Positions 46,020-57,298 of a DNA stretch of 64,000 bases are shown here, in pieces. A program made the position numbers and the translations under genes. Position 1 is the stretch's first letter; each line of letters starts with the position of its first letter. The DNA comes from Chrysomallon squamiferum. Lineage: Eukaryota > Mollusca > Gastropoda > Neomphalida > Peltospiridae. The notes beneath the pieces were generated by a model. It had not been told where the DNA came from. It made no database searches and worked only from the letters and a program-made list of their open reading frames with translations. Location of the stretch: the NCBI GenBank assembly GCA_012295275.1, contig CM022665.1, forward strand, positions 79,471 to 143,470, read 5' to 3'.

Positions 46020-47095
46020 CAGAAGAATTTGACGATTTTCTCGAATGCATCATGATCTAAATGTTAGCACAACAACAACGACAGATTCTGCATAACATTC
46101 TGAATATGGAGAGTCCAACTGCAAAACTGTTAAGTGTTCATACTGTGTCTAACAGCAACTTTTTGATACCGCCCAGAAAAATATCATAATAAAAGACTTG
46201 AAAATGTTTATTCAAATCTGGGTACATTTATTCCACGCATATGAAAATAATATACAAGAAAGTTTGTCATTTACATGAAGTACTTAGTTGTAATTTAAAT
46301 TTTAAAAAATGCATGTTTTTAGTATAAGAAATATAATTCATATAAATAAACAAAATTAAATAAAATAACTAATTAAATAAAAATTTAATTAAAAATCAAA
46401 TAAGACGTATTTTAAATATATATATATATTTATAAAAAATAATAAATAAAATAAAATAAAAGTAAAAATTACCAAATGTTTTCAACATTTTTAACTTAAT
46501 TCTTGTCAGGCATATCAGAGGTTTCTGTATTACAAAAAATAAATAAATATTTTATAATATTAGTAACAAAAGGTAATAATTTTAAATATTTGTCTTAACA
46601 CTTACTCTGTACCTCCTAACTATTATTGAAAACGATACTCAAAAGTGGGCGACACAAACAGGTCAATATTTATGAAATTTTCGTTGTCGCTCCTAACAAA
46701 TACAAACGAATATCGTTTTCTGTATTATCTGAAGATAGTTAAAATTTAATGTGTTAAAATGCTGGTCTTGTTTTAAACTTTTTGTTATTATATTTGTTTT
46801 TAACTAAATCCAAGATCAACGCATGTTTTATGTCAGTCATTGAATCGAATAAAATCGCCTAGAAAAGCTTCATTAGTAGCTGTAAAAATTTACACAACGT
46901 AAAACAAGGAAGTAAAGTTAAAATCGGTTTCATATGTTTTAAAAATATTATATATAAAGTCATGAATATCTGATTACTGGATAGAGAAAACTGTTATTTA
47001 ATAATCTCTAAACTTATCTAAATTCCTAATAACATTATTTCTATAAAGAACAACTCAAACACATTGATATATTAAAAAAAGACAACAAAACTTAC

Positions 47096-47290
47096 GTTTC
47101 CGAAGTGTCTTTCAGTAATCGATAACGAATGTCTTGAGGTCTGTTTATTAATATCACTTACGTGACTACGGCTACACTGTATTAACAACAAGTCCAAACC
47201 AATGTTGACACGCACTGCGCATGCCCTTGTCTAACAGGAATGTGTTAGTTTATCAATACAGTTCTGATTAGTAATGTCTGAGATCTTTTC
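47096..47290 (-). promoter_or_regulatory. NRF1/CCAAT-type promoter-like block with donor, copy 2
   Basis: Same layout as copy 1: donor GTAAGT at 47090-47095, then CCAAT, an NRF1-like cactgcgcatg and CpG-containing sequence. The neighbouring exon-like motif has lost its donor (cttatc). Confidence 0.5.
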
Positions 47291-47959
47291 GTCTTTTGTG
47301 AACAATACAAGTTTCGGTTTCAGAAAAGAAAGAAATAACACTGAAATATTTTATAAAGTTAGCAACATAAATCTAATAATTTTAAATATTTATTTTAGCA
47401 CTTTGTCTATAAACTCTAACTATTAGCAAAATCGATATTCAAATAGTCTAGGGACAGAAATGGTTCTTTGTTTGCGACCGTCTGGTTGTCGTTTGTAAGA
47501 AATACAGAAAAAGGTAGTTTTCTCTACTATCTGAATATAATAAAATGTGTTAAAACGTAATTATTATTTCAAAGACTGATCATGTTAGTAAACTCTTTAG
47601 CTAAATTCAAGGTCTACGTGTTTTTTTACGTGATTGTTTGAATCGAATAAAATCGACGAGAGAAATTTTCGTTATTAGCTGTGAAAACTTACACAGTGTA
47701 AACAAGTAAGTAATGTGAAAATCAGTTTCATATATTTAAAGAATATAAATATTTATTTACGGACATAAATTGCTAGAAAACTGTTATTAAAATGTTTAGC
47801 AACTTCTTAATCATATTATTTCTGTAAAAAACAGACAACAAAACATTTACTGGTTATCTCTACATTATATCGATCACTTGACTCAAATTACGTGTACAAA
47901 AGTGATATAAATAAACTTGGTAACCTTCAGAAATCTATTGAGAATAATATCATAACTTA

Positions 47960-48330
47960 AGCTATAACCATTTTTTATTTTATTTTATTTTGTTTCATTT
48001 TATATTATTTATTTATTTGTTTGTTCTTTTATGTTTTATTTCATTTTCTTTTCTTTTCTTTCTTTTCTTTTATTTGTTTCGTTGTTGCTTTATGTGTATA
48101 TTTTATTTATTTGTTTATGTATTTTTTTTTTTCCTTTATGTGTTTTATTTCATTTATTTTGTGTGCATTTTTATATGTTTATTTATTTATTTATTATTTT
48201 ATTTATTTTGCAGAGTACAATATATTCTATTGTCAATGTGCAGTGATAATCCTAAACTAGAATACTTTTTTAATAAGTCGGATTTAATTATTTGCAAACA
48301 TTATGCTGCAGTGCAAAGTTAACATTATAC
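47960..48330 (+). other. T-rich tract, CAG acceptor-like site and 28-codon open frame, copy 2
   Basis: The tttattttgcag at about 48212 is followed by a frame whose first Met gives MCSDNPKLEYFFNKSDLIIC, then KHYAAVQS and a stop at about 48320. A plus-strand TATAAATA (about 47905) lies about 300 bases upstream. Almost identical to copy 3. Confidence 0.35.
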
Positions 48331-49071
48331 TGAGTAGTAAATAATTATATGCAGTGTTCTCAAACGTTCAGAAAATATTTTCGTCCGCAAACGTTTGAAT
48401 ATCACAAAAAAAAAAAAAAAAAAAAACAAACTGAAACGCGGAAATATTTTATAATTTTAGCTACACAAAGCTAATAATTTTAAATATTTGTAACCTTTTC
48501 ATTGTCGCTCCTAACAATTAGAAAAGAAGTTCGTTTCCTCTCTTTTCTGACGATAGCAACAATTTAATGTGTAAAAATACTGGCTTATTATTGAACCTTT
48601 TAAAATTAAATCCAGTGTCTACGCATCTTTTACGTGACTCACTGGATCGAACAAAATGGACGAGAAAAATTTCGTTATTAGCTGTGGACATTTACACAAC
48701 GTAAACAAAGGAAGTAATGTTAAAATCAGTTTCATACATTTAAAAAGTATAAATATCTCTGCACACTTAAATATATATTTATACACATAAATGACTAGAT
48801 ACAGAAAACTGTTGTTAAAATATTTATAAACTTACTTAAATTCCTATTAACATTGTTTCTGTAAAGAGCAGCTCAAACTCTTCGATATATTAAAATAGAC
48901 AACACAATATATACGGGTTGTCTCGACCTCGTAACGATCACGTTCTCGAATTACGTGTACAAAAGTGATATAAATACACGTGTTAACATTCCAGAAATCT
49001 AACTGCTATTGAGAATAATCTCATAACTTACTAGGTACATAAAACCGTTATTAATTTTTTTGTAAACTTAC

Positions 49072-49192
49072 CTAAATTCCGAATCAAATTATTTCCGTAA
49101 GAACAGCTCAGACACCTCGATGCGTTAGATGGGTCGTTTCTATGTCGTAACGATCACGTGACTGAAATTACATGTAAAAAGTGATATAAATA
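49072..49192 (-). promoter_or_regulatory. Array cassette with donor, CACGTG and TATAAATA
   Basis: Donor TTTAG|GTAAGT at 49066-49071, CACGTG at 49155-49160, plus-strand TATAAATA at 49185-49192. Confidence 0.4.
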
Positions 49193-50886
49193 AACTTGGC
49201 GACTTTGAATCGCTAATAAGAAAAATATAATCGAGTTAACAAACATTATTTAATTTCATTTAACTTAACTAAACTTCACTTATTCATTTATTTATTTATT
49301 TATTTAGTTAGTTAGTTGTTGATTTTTTTTTGTTTCCATGTTTATTGATTTATTTATAATCTGTTGAAAACATTGTATTTTATTCTAGTAAAAGTTAACT
49401 AAATATTATTCATATTACAACTAGGTATATTGTTTACACTGCAAACTTTCTCTCATAGTAACTTCCTTTGTCTTATGTCTTATTAAGACCAACTCAGTTT
49501 ATTTTCTTTGAATACTCTTGCTATAAAACAGCGGTCAATTTGATATGTTTGGATCTTCCTGTACATTGTCCACAAAACCAACTCTGACATAAATAGAACT
49601 GATCTAACTGGTAGCACACTGACAATAACTGACTCTGTGTAATATTCTAATACACAGAGCCGACTTCCAAAACACTAAACTGTTTATATTGTGTGTAACA
49701 GCACTTTTTGTTACCGCACTATGAAAACTGGTGTAAAGTTTCAACGATACCCTCTGATAAATAAATAAAAGAAAAGACATATTTAAATTGTAAGATACCA
49801 GAAGAATTTGACGATTTTCTCGAATGCATCATGATCTAAATGTTAGCACAACAACAACGACAGATTCTGCATAACATTCTGAATATGGAGAGTCCAACTG
49901 CAAAACTGTTAAGTGTTCATACTGTGTCTAACAGCAACTTTTGATACCGCCCAGCAGAAATAATATCATAATAAAAAGACTTAGAAATGTTTATTCAAAT
50001 CTGGGTACATTTTATTCACGCATATAGGAAAATAATATACAAGAACGTTTGTCATGTACATGAAGTACTTAGTTGTTATTTAAATTTAGAAAAATGGATG
50101 TTTTAGTATAAGAAATATAATTCATATAAATAAACAAAACTAAATAAAATAACTAATTAAATAAAATTTAATTAAAAAATCAAATAAGACATGTATTTTA
50201 TATATATATATATACTTAATAAAAAATAAAATAAAAAATAAGATAAAAGTAAAAATTACCAAACGTTTTCTACATTTTTAACTTAAATCTTGTCAGGCAT
50301 ATTAGAGGTTTCTGTAGTTCAAAAAATAAATAAATATTTTATAATATTAGTAACAAAAGGTAATAGTTTTAGATATTTGTCTTAACACTTACTCTGTACA
50401 CTCCTAACTATTATTAAAAACGATACTCAAGAAATGAACGACGCAATCGGGTCAATATTTGTGACCTTTTCATTGTCGCTCCTAACAAATACAAAAGAAT
50501 GTCGTTTTCTGTATTATCTGAAGATAGTTAAAATTTAATGTGTTAAAATGCTGGTCTTGTTTTAAACTTTTTGTTATTATATTTGTTTTTAACTAAATCC
50601 AAGATCAACGCATGTTTTATGTCAGTCATTGAATCGAATAAAATCGCCTAGAAAAGCTTCATTAGTAGCTGTAAAAATTTACACAACGTAAAACAAGGAA
50701 GTAAAGTTAAAATCGGTTTCATATGTTTTAAAAATATTATATATAAAGTCATGAATATCTGATTACTGGATAGAGAAAACTGTTATTTAAACGTCTCTAA
50801 ACTTATCTAAATTCCTAATAACATTATTTCTATAAAGAACAACTCAAACACATTGATATATTTAAAAAAAAGACAACAAAACTTAC

Positions 50887-51075
50887 GTTCCCGAAGTGTC
50901 TTTCAGTAATCGATAACGAATGTCTCGAAGGTCTGTTTATTAATATCACTTACGTGACTACGACTATACTGTATTAACAACAAGTCCAAACCAATGATGA
51001 CACGCACTGCGCATGTCCTTGTCTAACAGGGCTGTGTTAGTTTATCAGTACAGTTCTGATTAATAATGTCTGAGA
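50887..51075 (-). promoter_or_regulatory. NRF1/CCAAT-type promoter-like block with donor, copy 3
   Basis: Donor GTAAGT at 50881-50886, then the same CCAAT and NRF1-like elements as copies 1 and 2. The adjacent exon-like motif has AT in place of the GT donor. Confidence 0.5.
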
Positions 51076-51687
51076 TCTTTTCGTCTTTTGTGAACAATAC
51101 AAGTTTCGGTTTCAGAAAAGAAAGAAATGACACGGAAATATTTTATAATGTTAGCAATATAAATCTATTAATTTTAAATATTTATTTTAGAACTTTGTCT
51201 ATAAACTCCTAACTATTAGCAAAATCGATATTCAAATAGTCTAGGGACAGAAATGGTTCTTTGTTTGCGACCGTCTGGTTGTCGTTTGTAACAAATACAA
51301 AACAAGGTAGTTTTCTCTACTATCTGAATATAATAAAATGTGTTAAAACGTAATTATTATTTCAAACACTGATCATGTTAGTAAACTCTTTAGCTAAATT
51401 CAAGGTCTACGTGTTTTTTACTTGAATGTTTGAATCGAATAAAATCGACGAGAGAAATTTTCGTTATTAGCTGTGAAAACTTACACAATGTAAACAAGTA
51501 ATGTGAAAATCAGGTTCATACATTTAAAAAGTATAGATATATATGCAGACATAAATATTTATTTACGGACATAAACTTCTAGATACAGAAAACTGTTATT
51601 AAAATGTTTATCAACTTCTTAATCATATTATTTCTGTAAAGAAACAGACAACAAAACATTTACTGGTTATCTCGACATTATAATGAT

Positions 51688-51726
51688 CACGTGACTCAAA
51701 TTACGTGTACAAAAGTGATATAAATA
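51688..51726 (+). promoter_or_regulatory. CACGTG-TATAAATA block
   Basis: CACGTG at 51688-51693 followed by acgtgtacaaaagtga and TATAAATA at 51719-51726 on the plus strand. The minus-strand donor of this unit is deleted. Plus-strand initiation would start near 51750 and run into the T-rich tract at 51790. Confidence 0.35.
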
Positions 51727-51789
51727 AACTTGGTAACCTTCCAGAAATCTAACTGCTATTGAGAATAATCTCATTACTTAGGCTATAAC

Positions 51790-52120
51790 CATTTTTTATT
51801 TTATTTTATTTTGTTTCATTTTATATTATTTATTTATTTGTTTCTTCTTTTATGTTTTCTTTTCTTTTCTTTTCTTTTATTTGTTTCGTTATTGCTTTAT
51901 GTGTATATTTTATTTATTTTTTTATGTATTTTCTCCTTTATGTGTTTTATTCCTTTATTTTTTCTGCATTTTTATTTATTTATTTATTTATTATTTAATT
52001 TATTTTGCAGAGTACAATATATTCTATTGTCAATGTGCAGTGATAATCCTAAACTAGAATACTTTTTTAATAAGTCGGATTTAATTATTTGCAAACATTA
52101 TGCTGCAGTGCAAAGTTAAC
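51790..52120 (+). other. T-rich tract, CAG acceptor-like site and 28-codon open frame, copy 3
   Basis: Same as copy 2, with tttattttgcag at about 52010 followed by MCSDNPKLEYFFNKSDLIIC, then KHYAAVQS and a stop. Confidence 0.35.
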
Positions 52121-52875
52121 ATTATACTGAGTAGTAAATAATTATATGCACTGTTCTCAAACGTTCCAGAAAATATTTTCGTCCGCAAACGTTTGAATTT
52201 CACAAAAAAACAAACAAAAAAAAAACAAAAAAAACTGAAACGCGGAAATATTTTATAATTTTAGCTACACAAAGCTAATAATTTTAAATATTTGTAACCT
52301 TTTCATTGTCGCTCCTAACAATTAGAAAAGAAGTTCGTTTCCTCTCTTTTCTGACGATAGCAACAATTTAATGTGTAAAAATACTGGCTTATTATTGAAC
52401 CTTTTAAAATTAAATCCAGTGTCTACGCATCTTTTACGTGACTCACTGGATCGAACAAAATGGACGAGAAAAATTTCGTTATTAGCTGTGGACATTTACA
52501 CAACGTAAACAAGGAAGTAATGTTAAAATCAGTTTCATACATTTAAAAAGTATAAATATCTCTGCACACTTAAATATATATTTATACACATAAATGACTA
52601 GATACAGAAAACTGTTGTTAAAATATTTATAAACTTACTTAAATTCCTATTAACATTGTTTCTGTAAAGAGCAGCTCAAACTCTTCGATATATTAAAAAT
52701 AGACAACACAATATATACGGGTTGTCTCGACCTCGTAACGATCACGTTCTCGAATTACTTGTACAAAAGTGATATAAATAAACTTGTTAACATTCCAGAA
52801 ATCTAACTGCTATTGAGAATAATCTCATAACTTACTAGATACATAAAACCGTTATTAATTTTTTTGTAAACTTAC

Positions 52876-52975
52876 CTAAATTCCGAATCAAATTATTTCC
52901 GTAAAGAACAGCTCAGACACCTCGATGTCGTAACGATCACGTGACTGAAATTACATGTAAAAAGTGATATAAATA
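52876..52975 (-). promoter_or_regulatory. Array cassette with donor, CACGTG and TATAAATA
   Basis: Donor TTTAG|GTAAGT at 52870-52875, CACGTG at 52938-52943, plus-strand TATAAATA at 52968-52975. About 20-30 bases shorter than its sister at 49072 between motif and E-box. Confidence 0.4.
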
Positions 52976-53070
52976 AACTTGGCGACTTTGAATCGCTAAT
53001 AAGAAAAATATAATCGAGTTAACAAACATTATTTAATTTCATTTAACTTAACTAAACTTCACTTATTCAT

Positions 53071-53113
<43 letters not shown>

Positions 53114-54718
53114 GTTAGTTAGTTAGTTGTTGATTTTTTTTTGTTTCCATGTTTATTGATTTATTTATAATCTGTTGAAAACATTGTATTTTATTCTAGT
53201 AAAAGTTAACTAAATATTATTCCTATTACAACTAGGTATATTGTTTACACTGCAAACTTTCTCTTATAGTAACTTCCTTTGTCTTGTGCCTTATTAAGAC
53301 CAACTCAGTTCATTTTCTTTGAATACTCTTGCTATAAAACAGCGGTCAATTTGATATGTTTGGATCTTCCTGTACATTGTCCACAAAACCAACTCTGACA
53401 TAAATAGAACTGATCTAACTGGTAGCACACTGACAATAACTGACTCTGTGTAATATTCTAATACACAGAGCCGACTTCCAAAACACTATACTGTTTATAT
53501 TGTGTGTAACAGCACTTTTTGTTACCGCACTATGAAAACTGGTGTAAAGTTTCAACGATACCCTCTGATAAATAAATAAAAGAAAAGACATATTTAAATT
53601 GTAAGATACCAGAAGAATTTGACGATTTTCTCGAATGCATCATGATCTAAATGTTATCACAACAACAACGACAGATTCTGCATAATATTCTGAATATAGA
53701 GACTCCAACTGCAAAACTGTTAAGTGTTCATACTGTGTCTAACAGCAACTTTTGATACCGCCCAGTAGAAATAATATCATAATAAAAAGACTTACAAATG
53801 TTTATTCAAACCTGGGTACATTTTATTCACGCATATAGGAAAATAATATACAAGAACGTTTGTCATGTACATGAAGTACTTAGTTGTTATTTAAATTTTA
53901 AAAAAATGCATGTTTTAGTATAAAAAATATAATTCATATAAATAAGCAAACAAAACTAAATCAAATAACTAATTAAATCAAATTTAATTAAAGAATCAAA
54001 TAAAACATGTATTTTATATAATATATTTATATATTTATCTGTTCGTAATAAAAAAAAGCTAATAAATAAAATAAAATAAAAGTAAAAATTACCAAATGTT
54101 TTCTACATTTTTATCTTTAATCTTGTCAGGCATATTAGAGGTTTCTGTATTACAAAAAATAAATAAATATTTTATAATATTAGTAACAAAAAGGTAATAA
54201 TTTTAAATATTTTTCTTAACACTTACTCTGTACACTCCTAACTATTATTTTAAAAAATGCTCAAGAAGTCGACGACACAAACGGGTCAATATTTATGACC
54301 TTTTCGTTGTCGCTCCTAACAAATACAAACGAATGTCGTTTTCTGTATTATCTGAAGATAGTTAAAATTTAATGTGTTAAAATACTGGTCTTGTTTTAAA
54401 CTTTTTTTTTATTATTATTAGTTTTTAACTAAATCCAAGATCAACGCATGTTTTATGTCAGTCATTGAATCGAATAAAATCGCCTAGAAAAGCTTCATTA
54501 CCAGCTGTGAAAATTTACACAACGTAAAACAAGGAAGTAAAGTTAAAATCGGTTTCATATGTTTTAAAAAATATTACATATATAGACATGAATACTGGAT
54601 AGAGAAAACTGTTATTTAATCATCTCTAAACTTATCTAAATTCCTAATAACATTATTTCTATAAAGAACAACTCAAACACATTGTTTTATTAAAAAAAAA
54701 AAAGACAACAAAACTTAC

Positions 54719-54910
54719 GTTTCCGAAGTGTCTTTCAGTAATCGATAACGACTGTCTCGAAGGTCTGTTTATTAATATCACTTACGTGACTACGACTACA
54801 CTGTATTAACTACAAGTCCAAACCAATGTTGACACGCACTGCGCATGTCCTTGTCTAACAGGGCTGTGTTAGTTTATCAGTACAGTTCTGATTAATAATG
54901 TCTGAGATCT
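54719..54910 (-). promoter_or_regulatory. NRF1/CCAAT-type promoter-like block with donor, copy 4
   Basis: Donor GTAAGT at 54713-54718, same motif order as the other three copies; adjacent exon-like motif again without a GT donor. Confidence 0.5.
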
Positions 54911-55454
54911 TTTCGTCTTTTGTGAACAATACAAGTTTCGGTTTCAGAAAAGAAAGAAAAGACACGGAAATATTTTATAATGTTAGCAACATAAATCTAA
55001 TAATTTTAAATATTTATTTTAGCACTTTGTCTATAAACTCCTAACTATTATCAAAAACGATATTCAAAAAGTCTAGGGAGAGAAATGGTTCTTTGTTTGC
55101 GACCGTCTGGTTGTCGTTTGTAACAAATACAAAACAACGTAGTTTTCTCTACTATCTGAATATAATAAAATGTGTTAAAACGTAATTATTATTTCAAACA
55201 CTGATCATGTTAGTAAACTCTTTAGCTAAATTCAAGGTCTACGTGTTTTTTACGTGAATGTTTCAGTCGAATAAAATCGACGAGAGAAATTTTCGTTATT
55301 AGCTGTGAAAACTTACACAGTGTAAACAACGAAGTAATGTTGAAAATCAGTCATACATTTAAAAAGTATAAATATATCTATAGACATACATGTACATTTA
55401 CAGACATAAATTACTAGATATACAAAACTGTTATTAAAATGTTTATGAACTTAC

Positions 55455-55564
55455 CTAAATTCTTAATCACGTTATTTCTGTAAAGATAGGCTCGAACTCA
55501 AAGATATATTAACAACAGACAACAAAACGTATCCGGGTCGTCATTAGGTCGTAACGATCACGTG
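55455..55564 (-). promoter_or_regulatory. Array cassette with donor and CACGTG
   Basis: Donor TTTAG|GTAAGT at 55449-55454, CACGTG at 55559-55564. Sister of 43981-44090. Confidence 0.4.
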
Positions 55565-56714
55565 ACTCAACTTACGCGTACAAAGAAACATAAACATGGC
55601 GACTTTCCATTGAACCGCTGCTGAGGAAAAATCTCATAATCTAGGGAGCAAATATGATCTTATTTATTTATTTATTTATTTATATTTTGCTGAATACATC
55701 ATATTTTATTCTAGTACAAGTTAACTAAATATTAATAGTATCACAAATAGGTATACTGTTTACATCATAAACGATCTAGTGCCTTAATAAGACGAACCCA
55801 GATTTAAAAAAAAGAAAAAAAAAAAGATTTTCTAAATGTTGTTATTATAATATAATTCCATTTTTATTACTTTAACTCACTCTTGATAAATCTAGAAAGA
55901 TTTTCTGAGACACAAATATAGATATTTGTAATATTTTCATGTACATTATACTCAATGGATTAAAAAATAACGATGTTAAAAAATATCATATATTTTCATT
56001 AGAGTAAGATTACATTGAACTTTATTTCTATTACAGCTTTCTATTTCAAGTTCCTTGAATACTCTTCGTTTTAATGTTTGGATTTTCTTGAACACTGTCC
56101 ATAAAACCAACTCTGACACGAATAAAACTGATCTAAATGGTAGCACAATAACTGATTCTGCTTAATATTCTCAATACACAGCGTCCACTTGATTAGACTC
56201 TGAACTGTTTATGTTGTGTTACCTGCACTTAGAAAAATAACACAGGTTTCTTATAAAAAGAAAGAAAAAAATATGAGAAAAGTTTCATAACTTAGGCGCA
56301 AACATTATTTATTTATTTATATTTTATTTTATTTTTATTTTTCTTAAATACAGAAAAAGATGAACTTATTCTCTTATTTACATTATTAACATTTCTAAAT
56401 TGACTTTTGACTGAAAACTTCATTGAACCTAAATTTTCTAAGTTACAGACTGGTACCGCGTACAGTAATTTTTTTTATTGGTTTCTTTTTTCCTTTTACT
56501 TATTTAACTAAGAATTAATAATAATAAGTTATTAAATTTCCACTCTCCTTAACCTTTTTTAAATTAACTAAAGTTTAAATTTAAAAGTATAAACGAGAGG
56601 ATCAAGTGATAACAATTTTCTGTTACACTTTTTGTACATCAGATTGTTAGATAATAAGTCTAGTAGGGCTTTTTTTTTTTAAGTTTTTATTGTTACTGAG
56701 TTTCCTTTTTCTTT

Positions 56715-56791
56715 TCTTCTTCTTCCTTTTTTTTTTTTTTTTTTTTTTATTTTTTTTTTTATTTTTTATTTTTTATTTTTTTTCATTTTAG
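56715..56791 (+). repeat. Long poly(T)-rich tract before acceptor-like site
   Basis: The pyrimidine tract of segmental copy X2, expanded to long T runs, ending in cattttag at about 56791. The ATG of copy 1 is CTG here (56868-56870), although the frame after it stays open to the same stop. Confidence 0.8.
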
Positions 56792-57298
56792 AAGATTAAA
56801 ATTCACTTTTCTAAATAGATTCTAACTTAATAAACACTGTGAATTTATGATTACACATTGTTTACCCCTGGGCTGTGGACCAAGCTACAAACAACCTAAA
56901 GTGAAACTGTGCAAAAATCATACTGGAAATCATAACTCACCAAGAAAGAACACGCAATTTGACCTTATTTAGCTCGGTGATATGTATTTTAATATTATCA
57001 GCTATTTTGATGTTAATAACTTATCTGATCTACCATGATATAAATAAATAAATAAATAAATTTCCTGTAGTATTTTCGTCCGTAAAAGTTTCAGTTTCAC
57101 AAAAGATCGAAACAACACGGAATATTTTATAACTTTAGCAACAGAAAGCTAGTAACTTTAAATATTTGTTTTACCACTTTTTTATACACTCATAACTATT
57201 ATAAAAAACGATACTGAAGAAGTGTGGAGACACAAAATTGTCGACATTTGTTACTTTTACGTTGTCGCTCGTAATAAATATAAAAGAAGGTTGTTTTA

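Larger units (their letters stand above)
46020..53610. repeat. Two tandem copies of a 3.8-kb higher-order unit
   Basis: The segment from 46020 to about 49800 recurs from about 49800 to 53610 (landmark agaagaatttgacgattttc at 46021, 49801 and 53611, also at 42157). Matched blocks include the NRF1-type promoter (47096, 50887), the T-rich tract (47960, 51790), the short plus-strand frame (48213, 52010) and the cassette pairs (48836/49072, 52639/52876). Very high identity indicates recent duplication. Confidence 0.92.
53610..57298. repeat. Segmental duplication X, copy 2 (copy 1 at about 42157-45819)
   Basis: The sequence matches 42157-45819 block by block, including the NRF1-type promoter, the cassette with CACGTG (43981 and 55455), the simple A-rich run (44323 and 55806) and the segment with the short MGCGPS-type frame. 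Copy 1 ends at the N gap at the base equivalent to 57298, where copy 2 continues. Confidence 0.9.

Noticed and set aside
45697-46060. Frames of about 100 residues on both strands across 45.7-46.06 kb
   Set aside because: They consist mostly of unknown residues from the N gap.
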